From NCBI RefSeq assembly GCF_001951155.1, contig NZ_CP016359.1, positions 1,636,001 through 1,700,000 of the forward strand: DNA of 64,000 bases. Reading direction: 5' to 3'. The DNA comes from Christiangramia flava JLT2011. GTDB lineage: Bacteria > Bacteroidota > Bacteroidia > Flavobacteriales > Flavobacteriaceae. The notes below the pieces were generated by a model, which saw only the letters and a list, made by a program, of their open reading frames with translations, did not search any database and was not told the DNA's origin. Of this stretch, positions 26,501 through 35,348 are shown piece by piece. The position numbers and the translations under genes are program-made. Position 1 is the stretch's first letter; each line of letters begins with the position of its first letter.

Positions 26501-27802
26501 ATGAAAAATAAAAAATCAGTAAGTAAAAAGTATAAAACCTTCAAAGGGTTAATGCTCGTAAGTCTTGGTGTTATTGTTCTTGGATTTACCCAGTTCTCCT
26601 ATTGCCAGGTGATTGAAGGGAAGGATTATTCTTCAAGATCTGATGTTGATCACACGTTTGACATGGCTGGAGAAGATATTTTTGGACAACGTTTCCCTTC
26701 TGAAAATTTCACTTATCCCGATAAAGTGACCGGAATTAACGTTAATGCCCTTACTACATCAAGGCACAATAGCTCAAAAATGTACCAAACGCATCCTCAA
26801 TGGACTGCTGATGGTAAGTATATTATATTCTCCTCTAATCGTACTGCGCAGGAAGGAAAAGGTAGGCAATATTATGCAGTATCCATGGAAAATTATGAGA
26901 TCGTACAGATCACCACAGGAGATAGTGGAAGGAACTTCCACTTAGGATGGAATAGTGGAAAGGCTTATTTCATGAGAGATAATAACATTGTAGAACTGGA
27001 TCTCGATCGTCTTTTAAAAGACAGTGAAAAAGATGCGGTAAATGAACCTGAAAATTATGAAAAGATTCTGGCTAAAATCCCAGACAGTATTGGTCCATCA
27101 GGAATAGGCCTGGATGCTAAAGAAACCAGGGTTTTCTATTCAGCAAAAATAGATGAAAGAACTTCTGCTATCTACAGTACCGAATTTAAGTCTGGAAAAA
27201 CAGAAAAGCTAAAAGAAGTCCCTTTCCGTATAGGACATCTGCAGGCCAATCCATACGTCTCTGGAGAAGTAATGTATTGTTGGGAAACCGGAGGAGATTC
27301 TCCTCAAAGGATGTGGTATTTAACAGTTAAGGATAATGGTGACGTAAATAATCGACCAGTATTTGAAGAATCGGATACAGATTGGGTAACTCATGAAGTT
27401 TTTATGGGACCAGATCATATTTTATTCAACGTCATGGGACATCTGGACCGTTTGCAAAAAAATAAAACTGGTATTTTCTCTCTGAACCTAAGAACAAATA
27501 AACTTCAATATCACGGTCAGGCAGATGGTGGTGGATATTGGCATGTTAATGCCAGCAAGGATGGGAAATGGATCGCGGGAGATACTTTTGACGGGCGGTT
27601 GTACAGGATAAATGCTTTAGACAGTACAGACGTGAAGTTGCTCACCCAGGGGCACAGGCTGCTTAGTAAAAGTCCTTTTACCAGTGAAGCCCATATGCAT
27701 CAGTCGGTTAGCCCTGATGGGAAGTGGGTACTGTTTAATTCAAGTTATTTTACTGATAATGATATAATGCTGATGCCTTTCCGGCCCGATAATACTAAAT
27801 AA
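26501..27802 (+). CDS. PL22-type oligogalacturonate lyase, exported
   Basis: The ATG at 26501 is chosen because an earlier in-frame start would place coding sequence across the terminator. The N-terminus has a hydrophobic export signal (GLMLVSLGVIVLGFTQFSYC). The body is a beta-propeller of the Ogl family: THPQWTADGKYIIFSSNR, IGHLQANPYVSGEVMYCWETGG, WVTHEVFMGP with a metal-binding His, GYWHVNASKDGKW and MHQSVSPDGKW. Such lyases break digalacturonates by beta-elimination to 4-deoxy-5-ketouronate. This copy and the one at 35349 are only moderately alike, so they probably differ in substrate, perhaps one acting on GalA-Rha-type units. It heads a four-gene group running through PL26, DUF4861 and DUF6250. 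Confidence 0.85.
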   Translation: MKNKKSVSKKYKTFKGLMLVSLGVIVLGFTQFSYCQVIEGKDYSSRSDVDHTFDMAGEDIFGQRFPSENFTYPDKVTGINVNALTTSRHNSSKMYQTHPQWTADGKYIIFSSNRTAQEGKGRQYYAVSMENYEIVQITTGDSGRNFHLGWNSGKAYFMRDNNIVELDLDRLLKDSEKDAVNEPENYEKILAKIPDSIGPSGIGLDAKETRVFYSAKIDERTSAIYSTEFKSGKTEKLKEVPFRIGHLQANPYVSGEVMYCWETGGDSPQRMWYLTVKDNGDVNNRPVFEESDTDWVTHEVFMGPDHILFNVMGHLDRLQKNKTGIFSLNLRTNKLQYHGQADGGGYWHVNASKDGKWIAGDTFDGRLYRINALDSTDVKLLTQGHRLLSKSPFTSEAHMHQSVSPDGKWVLFNSSYFTDNDIMLMPFRPDNTK

Positions 27803-27835
27803 ATTTTCAATATTCACTTTTCCAAACCCTGTGGC

Positions 27836-30547
27836 ATGAAAAATCTAATTTATCCCATTGTACAACTACAATATGTTCTGGTGTTTCTCATATTTTCGGG
27901 TACTGCTAACTTGTCAGCCCAGGAGACTTCTTCAGTAGATCTTAAATGGCTGGGCGATAAGGCTCCACCTATCCAAACAGGGGTGAGTTGGGGAGTTCCA
28001 TTTTCCATGGGACAAGTGCAGCCTGATGATGCTTTTACTCTAAGAAATTCTAAAGGAGTTGAATTCCCAGTGCAATCCTGGCAACTCGCATACTGGCCCG
28101 ATGGATCCATAAAATGGGCAGGTTTTGCTTCTGTCATGGAATCAGGGACCAGTAAACTAAGTCTTGGTGTTGTTAAAAAGTCGAATGCTTCAATGAAAAA
28201 TACCATCCAGATTAGAGAAAATTCTGAAATATTTCAAATAAATACTGGAGTTTCAGAAATTATAATTCCGAAGCAAGGCGAAAAGATCATTGAATCTATA
28301 GCAGTAAATGATAAACCGGTTAGTTCTGGAGGTCGTTTAATCTGTATCAAACAGGAAGGACCTGATGTTGAAGTTGGGGTTCCACCTGCACTTAAGAAGT
28401 ACATAGGAAATATTTCAAAAGTTACCATGGAACAAAATGGACCGGTTAGGGCTGTTTTTAAGATTGAAGGAATGCATACCAGTGAAGATGGTGAATCCTG
28501 GCTTCCGTTTATAGTGAGACTGTATTTCTACGCAGGAATGGAATCAGTAAAAATGGTACATACTATTGTCTATGATGGAGATCAGTATAAAGATTTTATC
28601 CGCGGGCTTGGAGTGAGCTTTGAATTGCCTATGAAGGAAGAAGTTCACAACCGCCATGTACGCTTTTCAGGAGAAAATGGAGCTTTCTGGGACGAGCCCG
28701 CCCAACCTGTGAATGGCAGGATTAAATTATATAAGGATAGTACGAATTTGTATGAGAGGCAGCTTCTAGGGAAAAGATTACCTGATAGAAGTGAATTTTC
28801 TGATAATAAACAATTTTTGCTGGATCACTGGGCCTCATGGAATGATTTTAAATTGTTGCAGCATAACGCCGACGGATTCATTATTCAGAAAAGAACGAAT
28901 GATCAAAGCTCTTGGATAGATGCGGGGGCTGGAAACAGATCACGCGGACTTGTTTTCGCCGGGGATGTTTCCGGAGGTCTTGCAGTAACTATCCGTAATT
29001 TCTGGGAGTCATACCCGAGCGCACTGGAAGTGAAAAATTTAAAGACTGATAAGGCTGAAATTAAGGCATGGCTTTGGTCTCCCGAAGGTCCGGCCATGGA
29101 TCTAAGACCTTATGATACGCTTGCATGGGGGCATTCCCTGAGAGCAAGTTATGAAGATGCTCAACCCGGTCACAGTACCCCGGAAGGAATAGCGCGCACC
29201 AGTGAGATCTTGCTGTTTGCAACTTCAGAAGTTCCTTCCCTAGAAAGATTGAATAACATAGCAACACTAGGAAATAAGCCACCTTTACTTAGTGCAAGCG
29301 CAGAATATATTCATAATATCCCGGTTTTTGGAGCCTGGAGCTTACCAGATCGTTCTTCAAAAGGGAAGGTGTGGCTTGAAGATCAGCTTCAAAAATCCTT
29401 TAATTATTACCAGGCACAGGTAGAACAGCGTAACTGGTATGGCTTCTGGGATTATGGAGATATAATGCATGGTTATGATGAAGACCGCCATGAATGGAAA
29501 TATGATATTGGAGGCTACGCCTGGGATAATACTGAATTGATGCCAAATATGTGGCTCTGGTATCAATACCTTAGAACTGGTAATGAGGAGGTTTTTCGAA
29601 TGGCTGAGGCTATGACAAGACATACCGGAGAAGTAGATGTTTACCATGATGGACCTTTTAAAGGTCTAGGATCCCGGCATAATGTGCTGCATTGGGGCGG
29701 CGGTGCTAAAGAAGTACGTATAGCCCAGGCAGCCCTTGGAAGATTTTATTATTACCTCACCACAGATGAGCGTACCGGTGATCTAATGCGAGAATCTGTA
29801 GAAGCCTCGAATACGGCAATAGGGGGATTGGATCCCTTGCGTCTTATTTTGGACAAAAGTAAATATCCAACTCACGCCAGGGTGGGTCCAGACTGGTTTG
29901 CGCTTGTAGGTAACTGGATGACCGAGTGGGAACGTACTGGAGATGATAAATATAAAAAGAGGATCCTAACGGGAGTAAAAAGCTTTTCCAAAATGCCTTA
30001 TGGATTTTTCTCAGGGAAGGAGGGTGCCTTTGGTTATGATCCAAAAAGTTTGAAAATGTATCAGTTAGCACCAGATCATATTGGTGAGTCACACTTATCG
30101 GTATTGATGGGAGGTCCTGAAGTGGCTTTTGAGTTAACTCCCTTGCTGGATAATAAACAATGGAACAAGTTATGGTTCCAGTTCAGTAAAATATATGGTG
30201 CTCCGGTAGAAGAAGTTAAGGCAGAATTTGATCGCGAAGAAAAATTAGGCGACGTAGGACCCTGGTATTCCAGGCTTGCCGCTTATTACTACAGCCAAAC
30301 AGGAGATGAAAAATATGCCCAAAGAGCCTGGAGCACTTTTTTAGAGGACAATCCGTGGGGTGGTTACACAAATTTTAATACCACTATTTATAATGAACCG
30401 GGGAGTCTTGAACCTGTTGAGGAAGTGCAGGGAGTTTCTACAAATAATACGGCGCAATGGTCCTTAAATGCCATAGAGCTTTTAGAACTGGCAGGAGATC
30501 AAATTCCCAATGATCACCCTCGCTTTGAGAATAACGATAAAAATTAG
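27836..30547 (+). CDS. PL26-type exo-rhamnogalacturonan lyase (PcRGLX/YetA-like)
   Basis: The 903-residue protein has a signal peptide (ending near NLSAQ). The N-terminal block VDLKWLGDKAPPIQTGVSWG and VQSWQLAYWPDGSIKWAGF are characteristic of the PcRGLX/YetA family: an N-terminal RIFT-barrel, a central beta-sandwich (to about residue 460) and a C-terminal alpha/alpha barrel (YGFWDYGDIMHGYDEDRHEW, LMPNMWLWYQYLRTG, HWGGGAKEVRIAQAALGRFYYY). The characterised fungal member is an exolyase on the rhamnogalacturonan-I backbone. In B. subtilis the homologue yetA sits with GH105 and CE12 genes, as here. It would deliver unsaturated GalA-Rha disaccharides to the GH105 enzymes. It ends with TAG. Confidence 0.87.
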   Translation: MKNLIYPIVQLQYVLVFLIFSGTANLSAQETSSVDLKWLGDKAPPIQTGVSWGVPFSMGQVQPDDAFTLRNSKGVEFPVQSWQLAYWPDGSIKWAGFASVMESGTSKLSLGVVKKSNASMKNTIQIRENSEIFQINTGVSEIIIPKQGEKIIESIAVNDKPVSSGGRLICIKQEGPDVEVGVPPALKKYIGNISKVTMEQNGPVRAVFKIEGMHTSEDGESWLPFIVRLYFYAGMESVKMVHTIVYDGDQYKDFIRGLGVSFELPMKEEVHNRHVRFSGENGAFWDEPAQPVNGRIKLYKDSTNLYERQLLGKRLPDRSEFSDNKQFLLDHWASWNDFKLLQHNADGFIIQKRTNDQSSWIDAGAGNRSRGLVFAGDVSGGLAVTIRNFWESYPSALEVKNLKTDKAEIKAWLWSPEGPAMDLRPYDTLAWGHSLRASYEDAQPGHSTPEGIARTSEILLFATSEVPSLERLNNIATLGNKPPLLSASAEYIHNIPVFGAWSLPDRSSKGKVWLEDQLQKSFNYYQAQVEQRNWYGFWDYGDIMHGYDEDRHEWKYDIGGYAWDNTELMPNMWLWYQYLRTGNEEVFRMAEAMTRHTGEVDVYHDGPFKGLGSRHNVLHWGGGAKEVRIAQAALGRFYYYLTTDERTGDLMRESVEASNTAIGGLDPLRLILDKSKYPTHARVGPDWFALVGNWMTEWERTGDDKYKKRILTGVKSFSKMPYGFFSGKEGAFGYDPKSLKMYQLAPDHIGESHLSVLMGGPEVAFELTPLLDNKQWNKLWFQFSKIYGAPVEEVKAEFDREEKLGDVGPWYSRLAAYYYSQTGDEKYAQRAWSTFLEDNPWGGYTNFNTTIYNEPGSLEPVEEVQGVSTNNTAQWSLNAIELLELAGDQIPNDHPRFENNDKN

Positions 30548-30570
30548 TGTGAACTCATAATGCAATTAAT

Positions 30571-31860
30571 ATGAAAAGATCAGTTATCGCAGCAATTTCT
30601 TTAGTTTCACTACTTACTGTTCAATGTAAAAAAAATGAAGCGAAGCCTTCTGAAGAAATAGTCCTGAAAAACACTTCTTCAGATTCACTTTTTGATAAGC
30701 CGGTGCAAATAGAGAAATCCCGACTTAAAATCACGGATTCTTCAAAATATCCGGTATTAACTTCAGGTAGCGAAATATATCCCTTACAGGTTTCTGATAT
30801 TAACAATGATGGAGTTTGGGATGAAATATTCCTGGTAGCCAATTTTGCACCTAATGAATCCAAGAAATTAAAACTGGACTGGATTGAGGAGCACAAGATC
30901 CCTAATTACACTAAGCGAACGAATGTGCGTTTTGGGAAAAGGGAAACCGAAGAAGATCCGGTAAAACCTGCAACTGAAGAAGTGCTGAGTAAAAATGAAA
31001 TGCCGGCGAAACAAGGATTTCAGAAGTACCAGACCGATGGTCCCAGTTGGGAAAATGATAAGGTTGGTTTTCGCCAGTATCTGGATGGCAGGTATTCTAA
31101 AGATGTCTTCGGAAAAAAGATCTCTGGCATTTCACCGGAAGATGTTGGGATAAATAAAGAAGCTGCCGTAGAAGATAATTATCACGTTATGGAAGATTGG
31201 GGACGGGATATTCTTGCTGTTGGAAACTCCGTAGGAGTGGGTGGTTTTGGTTTAATTGTTAATGACACCGTTCAAAGATTAGGGGCTCTTGTAACAGACA
31301 CCGTAAGTAATGTGGAAAGAACCGAATTCAGAATACAGGAAGAAGGCCCGGTAAGATCGGTATTATCTTATAATTATCGGGATTGGCGGGCAGGTGGCAA
31401 TTCTTATAATGTTAAGGAAACTACTGCTATCTGGCCCGGTATATACGGATTTATGAATACAGTGGAAGTTTACGGACTACAGGGAAATGAAAAACTGGCT
31501 GTAGGTCTCGTGAATATTAATAATCAGAATCCTTTGCAGGAAATTGAAATAAATGAAGATTGGGTGGCCTTGATCACGCATGACCATCAAACCTACGAAC
31601 GGGAATGGATCCTGGGTCTTGCGCTCATACTTCCGCGGGAAGTTTATGATGGATATATGGAAGCGCCTAAAACAGGGAAACTTACAGATTCTTTCCTGGC
31701 GAAATTGAAGATTAAGAATAGTGAACCGGTTAGTTATTATGTGATTGCCGGTTGGGAATTAAGCCAGGAGCAAAGGTTTGCTGATGCTGAATTCTTTAAG
31801 AATTATGTAGTCCGGGCCGCCAAGCAAATCTCTGCAGAAGTAGAAATAACCGTGAATTAA
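30571..31860 (+). CDS. DUF4861 family lipoprotein
   Basis: The 429-residue protein has a lipobox near residue 19 (LLTVQCKKN). The rest matches my recollection of the DUF4861 family: IYPLQVSDINNDGVWDEIFLVANFAPNE (in two parts), then WGRDILAVGNSVGVGGFGL, WPGIYGFMNTVEVYG and YYVIAGWELSQ. The sequence looks like beta-sandwich folds related to galactose mutarotase-like domains. No function is proven as far as I know; members turn up in pectin, rhamnogalacturonan and ulvan loci. It lies 23 nt after PL26 and 2 nt before the DUF6250 gene, so the three are translated as one unit. It may be a lyase, a hydrolase or a binding protein. Confidence 0.75.
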   Translation: MKRSVIAAISLVSLLTVQCKKNEAKPSEEIVLKNTSSDSLFDKPVQIEKSRLKITDSSKYPVLTSGSEIYPLQVSDINNDGVWDEIFLVANFAPNESKKLKLDWIEEHKIPNYTKRTNVRFGKRETEEDPVKPATEEVLSKNEMPAKQGFQKYQTDGPSWENDKVGFRQYLDGRYSKDVFGKKISGISPEDVGINKEAAVEDNYHVMEDWGRDILAVGNSVGVGGFGLIVNDTVQRLGALVTDTVSNVERTEFRIQEEGPVRSVLSYNYRDWRAGGNSYNVKETTAIWPGIYGFMNTVEVYGLQGNEKLAVGLVNINNQNPLQEIEINEDWVALITHDHQTYEREWILGLALILPREVYDGYMEAPKTGKLTDSFLAKLKIKNSEPVSYYVIAGWELSQEQRFADAEFFKNYVVRAAKQISAEVEITVN

Positions 31861-31862
31861 GC

Positions 31863-32591
31863 ATGCCTTGTCTGAAACTGCAAGTATTATTTTTTCTTGT
31901 TTTTTGCTGCTTACTTTCCTGTAAGGTCCCGGCCGAAATTAAGTTAAATGATATTGAATTTGAGCAAAAGGAGCTTCTGTTTGAAGATTCTTTTAAAAAT
32001 GGACTGGATAAATGGGTAGTGGAAAAAGAACCGGTAGGAACTTCAGAAGTTTATACTAAAAATGGTAAAATGATCATCGATGTTGGCGGGGGATCCACGG
32101 TCTGGTTTAAGGAAATGATAGACAAGAAGAATGTACTGATTCAGTATAAAAGAAGAGTTGTAATGAAAGGTGGTGAGAACGATCGGTTGTCTGATCTTAA
32201 CCAGTTCTGGATGGCTAACGACCCTCATAATCCTGATATTTTTAGTCGTTCCGGTTCTTTTGCAGAATATGATCCTCTGCAGATGTATTATGCGGGCATA
32301 GGCGGTAACAGGAATACCACCACAAGATTTAGAAAGTACCTGGGAAATGGAGAACGGGAACTTATTTATGATCTTACAGATAAGGAATATCTGCTTGAAC
32401 CCAATAAAACCTATTTTATTCAAATCCTGGTTTCAGAAGGTATCACTAAGCTATTTGTAGATGGTACCGAATTATTCTCATATAGCGATACAAAGCCTCT
32501 AACAAAGGGCTATTTTGGATTTAGAACTGTACAATCGCATCAGGAAATTGATGAATTCAGGGTCTATTCATTACATGGAAAATCAAATTAA
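31863..32591 (+). CDS. DUF6250 family lipoprotein (concanavalin-like fold)
   Basis: The 242-residue protein has a strong lipobox (LVFCCLLSCKV). The remaining ~215 residues have the pattern of a jelly-roll lectin-like domain: LLFEDSFKNGLDKWVVE, FWMANDPHNPDIFSRSG, MYYAGIGGNRNTTTRFRKY, and a closing GYFGFRTVQSHQEIDEFRVYS. This matches the DUF6250 family, found almost only in Bacteroidota polysaccharide loci. A role as glycan-binding protein or as a small glycosidase-like enzyme is possible, but no catalytic residues can be assigned. It follows the DUF4861 gene by 2 nt and precedes the PKD protein by 7 nt. Confidence 0.65.
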   Translation: MPCLKLQVLFFLVFCCLLSCKVPAEIKLNDIEFEQKELLFEDSFKNGLDKWVVEKEPVGTSEVYTKNGKMIIDVGGGSTVWFKEMIDKKNVLIQYKRRVVMKGGENDRLSDLNQFWMANDPHNPDIFSRSGSFAEYDPLQMYYAGIGGNRNTTTRFRKYLGNGERELIYDLTDKEYLLEPNKTYFIQILVSEGITKLFVDGTELFSYSDTKPLTKGYFGFRTVQSHQEIDEFRVYSLHGKSN

Positions 32592-32598
32592 ACGTACT

Positions 32599-33699
32599 AT
32601 GGGGAGGCAATTAAATTTAAAGTATAAGAATCTTCTCAAAGATCTATTTATACTATTGGTAGTTTTATTTACAAACAGTTGCTGGTCACAGGATAACAGA
32701 AGTTTTAAGATCTTCCAGTTTCCTGCTGATAAAATCCCAATGATAAATGGCGATAAATCAGATTGGAGTATTGTACCAGATAGTTATTCGGTAGGAATGC
32801 AGGATTTATGGGAAGATAGTGGAAAGCATACGGCAATAGATTCTTCAAATCTGGCAGTACATGTAAAAGTAGGCTGGGTGAAAGGAATGAACAGGCTCTA
32901 CTTTCTGTATGAAGCTTACGATGATTACTGGGATTTCGCCTCGCCAGGTTTACATAATGACACTTTCGAAGTGATCGTAGATGGGGATCAGTCCGGAGGG
33001 CCATTTATTGATCGTTTTCATCCCAATAAAAATATTGATACCCTGGATGCCTTCTTTTCTTTTCACGGTGTTCATGCGCAAAATTACCATATTTTCACTC
33101 CGGCGAAGGAGAAAGACTGGACCATGGTTTGGGGCAGCCAGCCATGGATAAAGGAACTTCCGTATGCCAACGCTTCCTATTCCTATGATTTTGAGCCCGG
33201 AGAAAAAGGTAAGCTTATTCTTGAATTCTGGATTACCCCTTTTGATTATGCCGGCAATGATCCTTCCCGAGCTGTTGCCTCAATTTTAGAGGAAAACAAA
33301 AATATAGGTCTCTCCTGGGCAATTATAGATTATGATAATGTCGATAAAAAATCTAATAACGGATTTTGGAACCTTTCAAAAGAGCATACAATGTATGGAA
33401 ATGCCTCCTACGCGCTTCCGTTTAAACTGATGCCTTTGGAAAAGGAATATCAGGAAAAGCTAAAGGCCGACTGGTCTTATAAAATTCTGAATATGGATGA
33501 ACGTAAAGTGAGCTTTTCAGATGGATCTATAGGAAGGGTGAATACCTGGAAGTGGGATTTCGGCGACGGTAAAACTTCCGAAGACAAAGATCCTGTACAC
33601 ACTTATTCCAAGGGAGGGAAATATGTTGTGATCCTGGAGATCTCTGGTCCAGATGGTAAGTCCAGGAGATCAAAGGTCTGGGATGTGGTCTTAAAGTAA
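32599..33699 (+). CDS. CBM9-like/PKD-domain exported protein
   Basis: The ATG at 32599 is preferred to one overlapping the previous gene, because the signal peptide (LLKDLFILLVVLFTNSCWSQ) then starts at a usual distance. Residues ~35-270 resemble a CBM9/DOMON-like sandwich (INGDKSDW, NRLYFLYEAYDDYWDF, NDTFEVIVDGDQSGGPFID). A C-terminal PKD domain contains WKWDFGDGKTS and HTYSKGGKYVVILEI. There is no obvious catalytic site. It probably holds the glycan or anchors the enzyme set at the cell surface or in the periplasm. It is the last gene of the group beginning at 26501. Confidence 0.7.
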   Translation: MGRQLNLKYKNLLKDLFILLVVLFTNSCWSQDNRSFKIFQFPADKIPMINGDKSDWSIVPDSYSVGMQDLWEDSGKHTAIDSSNLAVHVKVGWVKGMNRLYFLYEAYDDYWDFASPGLHNDTFEVIVDGDQSGGPFIDRFHPNKNIDTLDAFFSFHGVHAQNYHIFTPAKEKDWTMVWGSQPWIKELPYANASYSYDFEPGEKGKLILEFWITPFDYAGNDPSRAVASILEENKNIGLSWAIIDYDNVDKKSNNGFWNLSKEHTMYGNASYALPFKLMPLEKEYQEKLKADWSYKILNMDERKVSFSDGSIGRVNTWKWDFGDGKTSEDKDPVHTYSKGGKYVVILEISGPDGKSRRSKVWDVVLK

Positions 33700-33706
33700 T
33701 ACCTGG

Positions 33707-33752
33707 ACAGGACAGAGCGGGATACCTGGTAGAAAATCTATCTTTAAATTGA
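33707..33752 (+). promoter_or_regulatory. weak version of the shared PUL motif upstream of the second GH105
   Basis: ACAGGACA (33707-33714) is followed 10 nt on by GCGGGATA (33717-33724), the same doublet arrangement as at the GH106 promoter. TAAATTGA (33745-33752) starts exactly 28 nt after the second copy but matches TAnnTTTG at only 6 of 8 positions. Confidence 0.35.
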
Positions 33753-33782
33753 TGACGTTTTCAATTATATAAACTATTCAAA

Positions 33783-35120
33783 ATGAATTATAAGCCTACT
33801 GTTCTCTTTTGTCTCATTTGTGTATGTTTTGGTGCGCAAAGTGCTTTCGCGCAAATCAACGATGCTACCACTCCTTTGCACCTTCTTAAACCTAATTATC
33901 CTACTCCTTATGAAGCACCTGAGATAGCTGAAGTAAAGGAAGTTCTGGATAGGGTTTATACTTTTCTGGATGATTCTACACCTGCGGCGATTATAAGCAC
34001 CAAAGACAGTTCGGCGATCAAAAAAATTAAGAACCTGGATGAAAATATTGCTTTTGCTCCGGCCTCTTTCCGTCTTACCAGTTACGAGTGGGGAGTGACC
34101 TATGCGGGTATGCTTCTGGCTTCAGAAGCAACAGGGGAAGATTATTTTGAAGAATATACTAATTCCAGGCTGAAGCTCATTGCAGATCTGGCCGGTGAGC
34201 ACCGGGGAAAGTCGTATGACAAATCTCCCGTGCATTCTGTTTTACATCCTGGAGCTTTGGATGATGCAGGTGCAATTTGTGCTGCAATGATCAAAGCAGA
34301 GAAAAAAGGTTTGAATGCAGATGCACGCCCTGTGATCGAGAATTTCATAGATTATATTAGTAATGACCAGTATAGATTTCAGGATGGAACTCTAGCCAGA
34401 AACAGGCCGCAGGATAACACATTATGGCTGGATGATTTATTCATGTCAGTTCCTGCCCTGGCTCAAATGGGAGATCTTACCGGAGAAACAAAATATTTTG
34501 ATGATGCGGTAAAGCAGGTAAATCAATTTTCTGAAAGAATGTTCGATAAGGAAAATGGCTTATATATGCACGGCTGGGTAGAAGCTATGGAATACAGACC
34601 TCAGTACCACTGGGCCAGAGCAAATGGCTGGGCCGTAATGGCAATGGTAGAATTGCTGGAAGTATTACCAAAGGATCATCCAGGTTATAATGATGTTCTA
34701 GCCCAGTTGCGGGCACATATACGTGGATTGGTTAAATATCAGGACGGAACAGGCTTCTGGCACCAGTTGATCGATAGAAATGATTCTTACCTGGAAACTT
34801 CTGCTACCGCGATCTACGCATACTCTATCACACGGGCGATCAATCGGGGGTATATAGATAAGATGTCTTATGCACCGGTGGCTATCCTTGCCTGGAATGC
34901 GGTGGCGAATAAAGTCAATGGTCAGGGCCAGGTAGAAGGAACCTGCGTAGGTACTGGAATGGGCTTCGATCCCGCTTTCTACTATTATAGACCTATCAAT
35001 AAATATGCAGCTCATGGATATGGACCTGTACTACTTGCCGGAGCTGAAATGATCATGATGCTGAAGAATGATGATTTTGAGATCAATGATAGTTCTCTTC
35101 AACTTAAAGTTCAAAAATAA
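33783..35120 (+). CDS. GH105/GH88-like unsaturated glucuronyl/galacturonyl hydrolase
   Basis: The 445-residue protein has a signal peptide (ending GAQSAFAQ). The barrel shows the family blocks LWLDDLFMSVPALAQMG with the catalytic Asp, HWARANGWAVMAMVELL, and GTGFWHQLIDRNDSYLETSATA. It differs from the copy at 15974 in having a longer N-terminal region and SVLHPGALDDAGA. The two hydrolases probably take different unsaturated products, for example from PL26 and from pectate-type lyases. A weak copy of the shared motif precedes it, so it may start a separate transcript with the PL22 gene downstream. Confidence 0.88.
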   Translation: MNYKPTVLFCLICVCFGAQSAFAQINDATTPLHLLKPNYPTPYEAPEIAEVKEVLDRVYTFLDDSTPAAIISTKDSSAIKKIKNLDENIAFAPASFRLTSYEWGVTYAGMLLASEATGEDYFEEYTNSRLKLIADLAGEHRGKSYDKSPVHSVLHPGALDDAGAICAAMIKAEKKGLNADARPVIENFIDYISNDQYRFQDGTLARNRPQDNTLWLDDLFMSVPALAQMGDLTGETKYFDDAVKQVNQFSERMFDKENGLYMHGWVEAMEYRPQYHWARANGWAVMAMVELLEVLPKDHPGYNDVLAQLRAHIRGLVKYQDGTGFWHQLIDRNDSYLETSATAIYAYSITRAINRGYIDKMSYAPVAILAWNAVANKVNGQGQVEGTCVGTGMGFDPAFYYYRPINKYAAHGYGPVLLAGAEMIMMLKNDDFEINDSSLQLKVQK

Positions 35121-35139
35121 CTCAGTAATATTTAAATGT

Positions 35140-35181
35140 TCATAGTATAGGATTTATCTGAATTAAAAAGCTTTAAATTGA
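35140..35181 (+). promoter_or_regulatory. weak shared-motif candidate upstream of the second PL22
   Basis: TAGTATAGGATT (35143-35154) matches 9 of 12 bases of CAGTACAGGATA. CTTTAAATTGA follows (35171-35181), identical to the string at the previous weak site; its TAAATTGA starts 27 nt, not 28 nt, after the core. The rest of the 228-nt gap (35121-35348) shows nothing else clear. Confidence 0.25.
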
Positions 35182-35348
35182 AATTTTCGTCCTTAATATT
35201 TCATCATTAAGAGAGGATATTTACAAACTGTAAACTTTTAAATTTGTCTGGACAAAAGAACCTGAATTAAAACAAATGATTTTCAGTTGAAGAATTAGAG
35301 AATTTTCCAATTGCAGAACAAATCTTACACTCGTAAAATTCGATAAAA

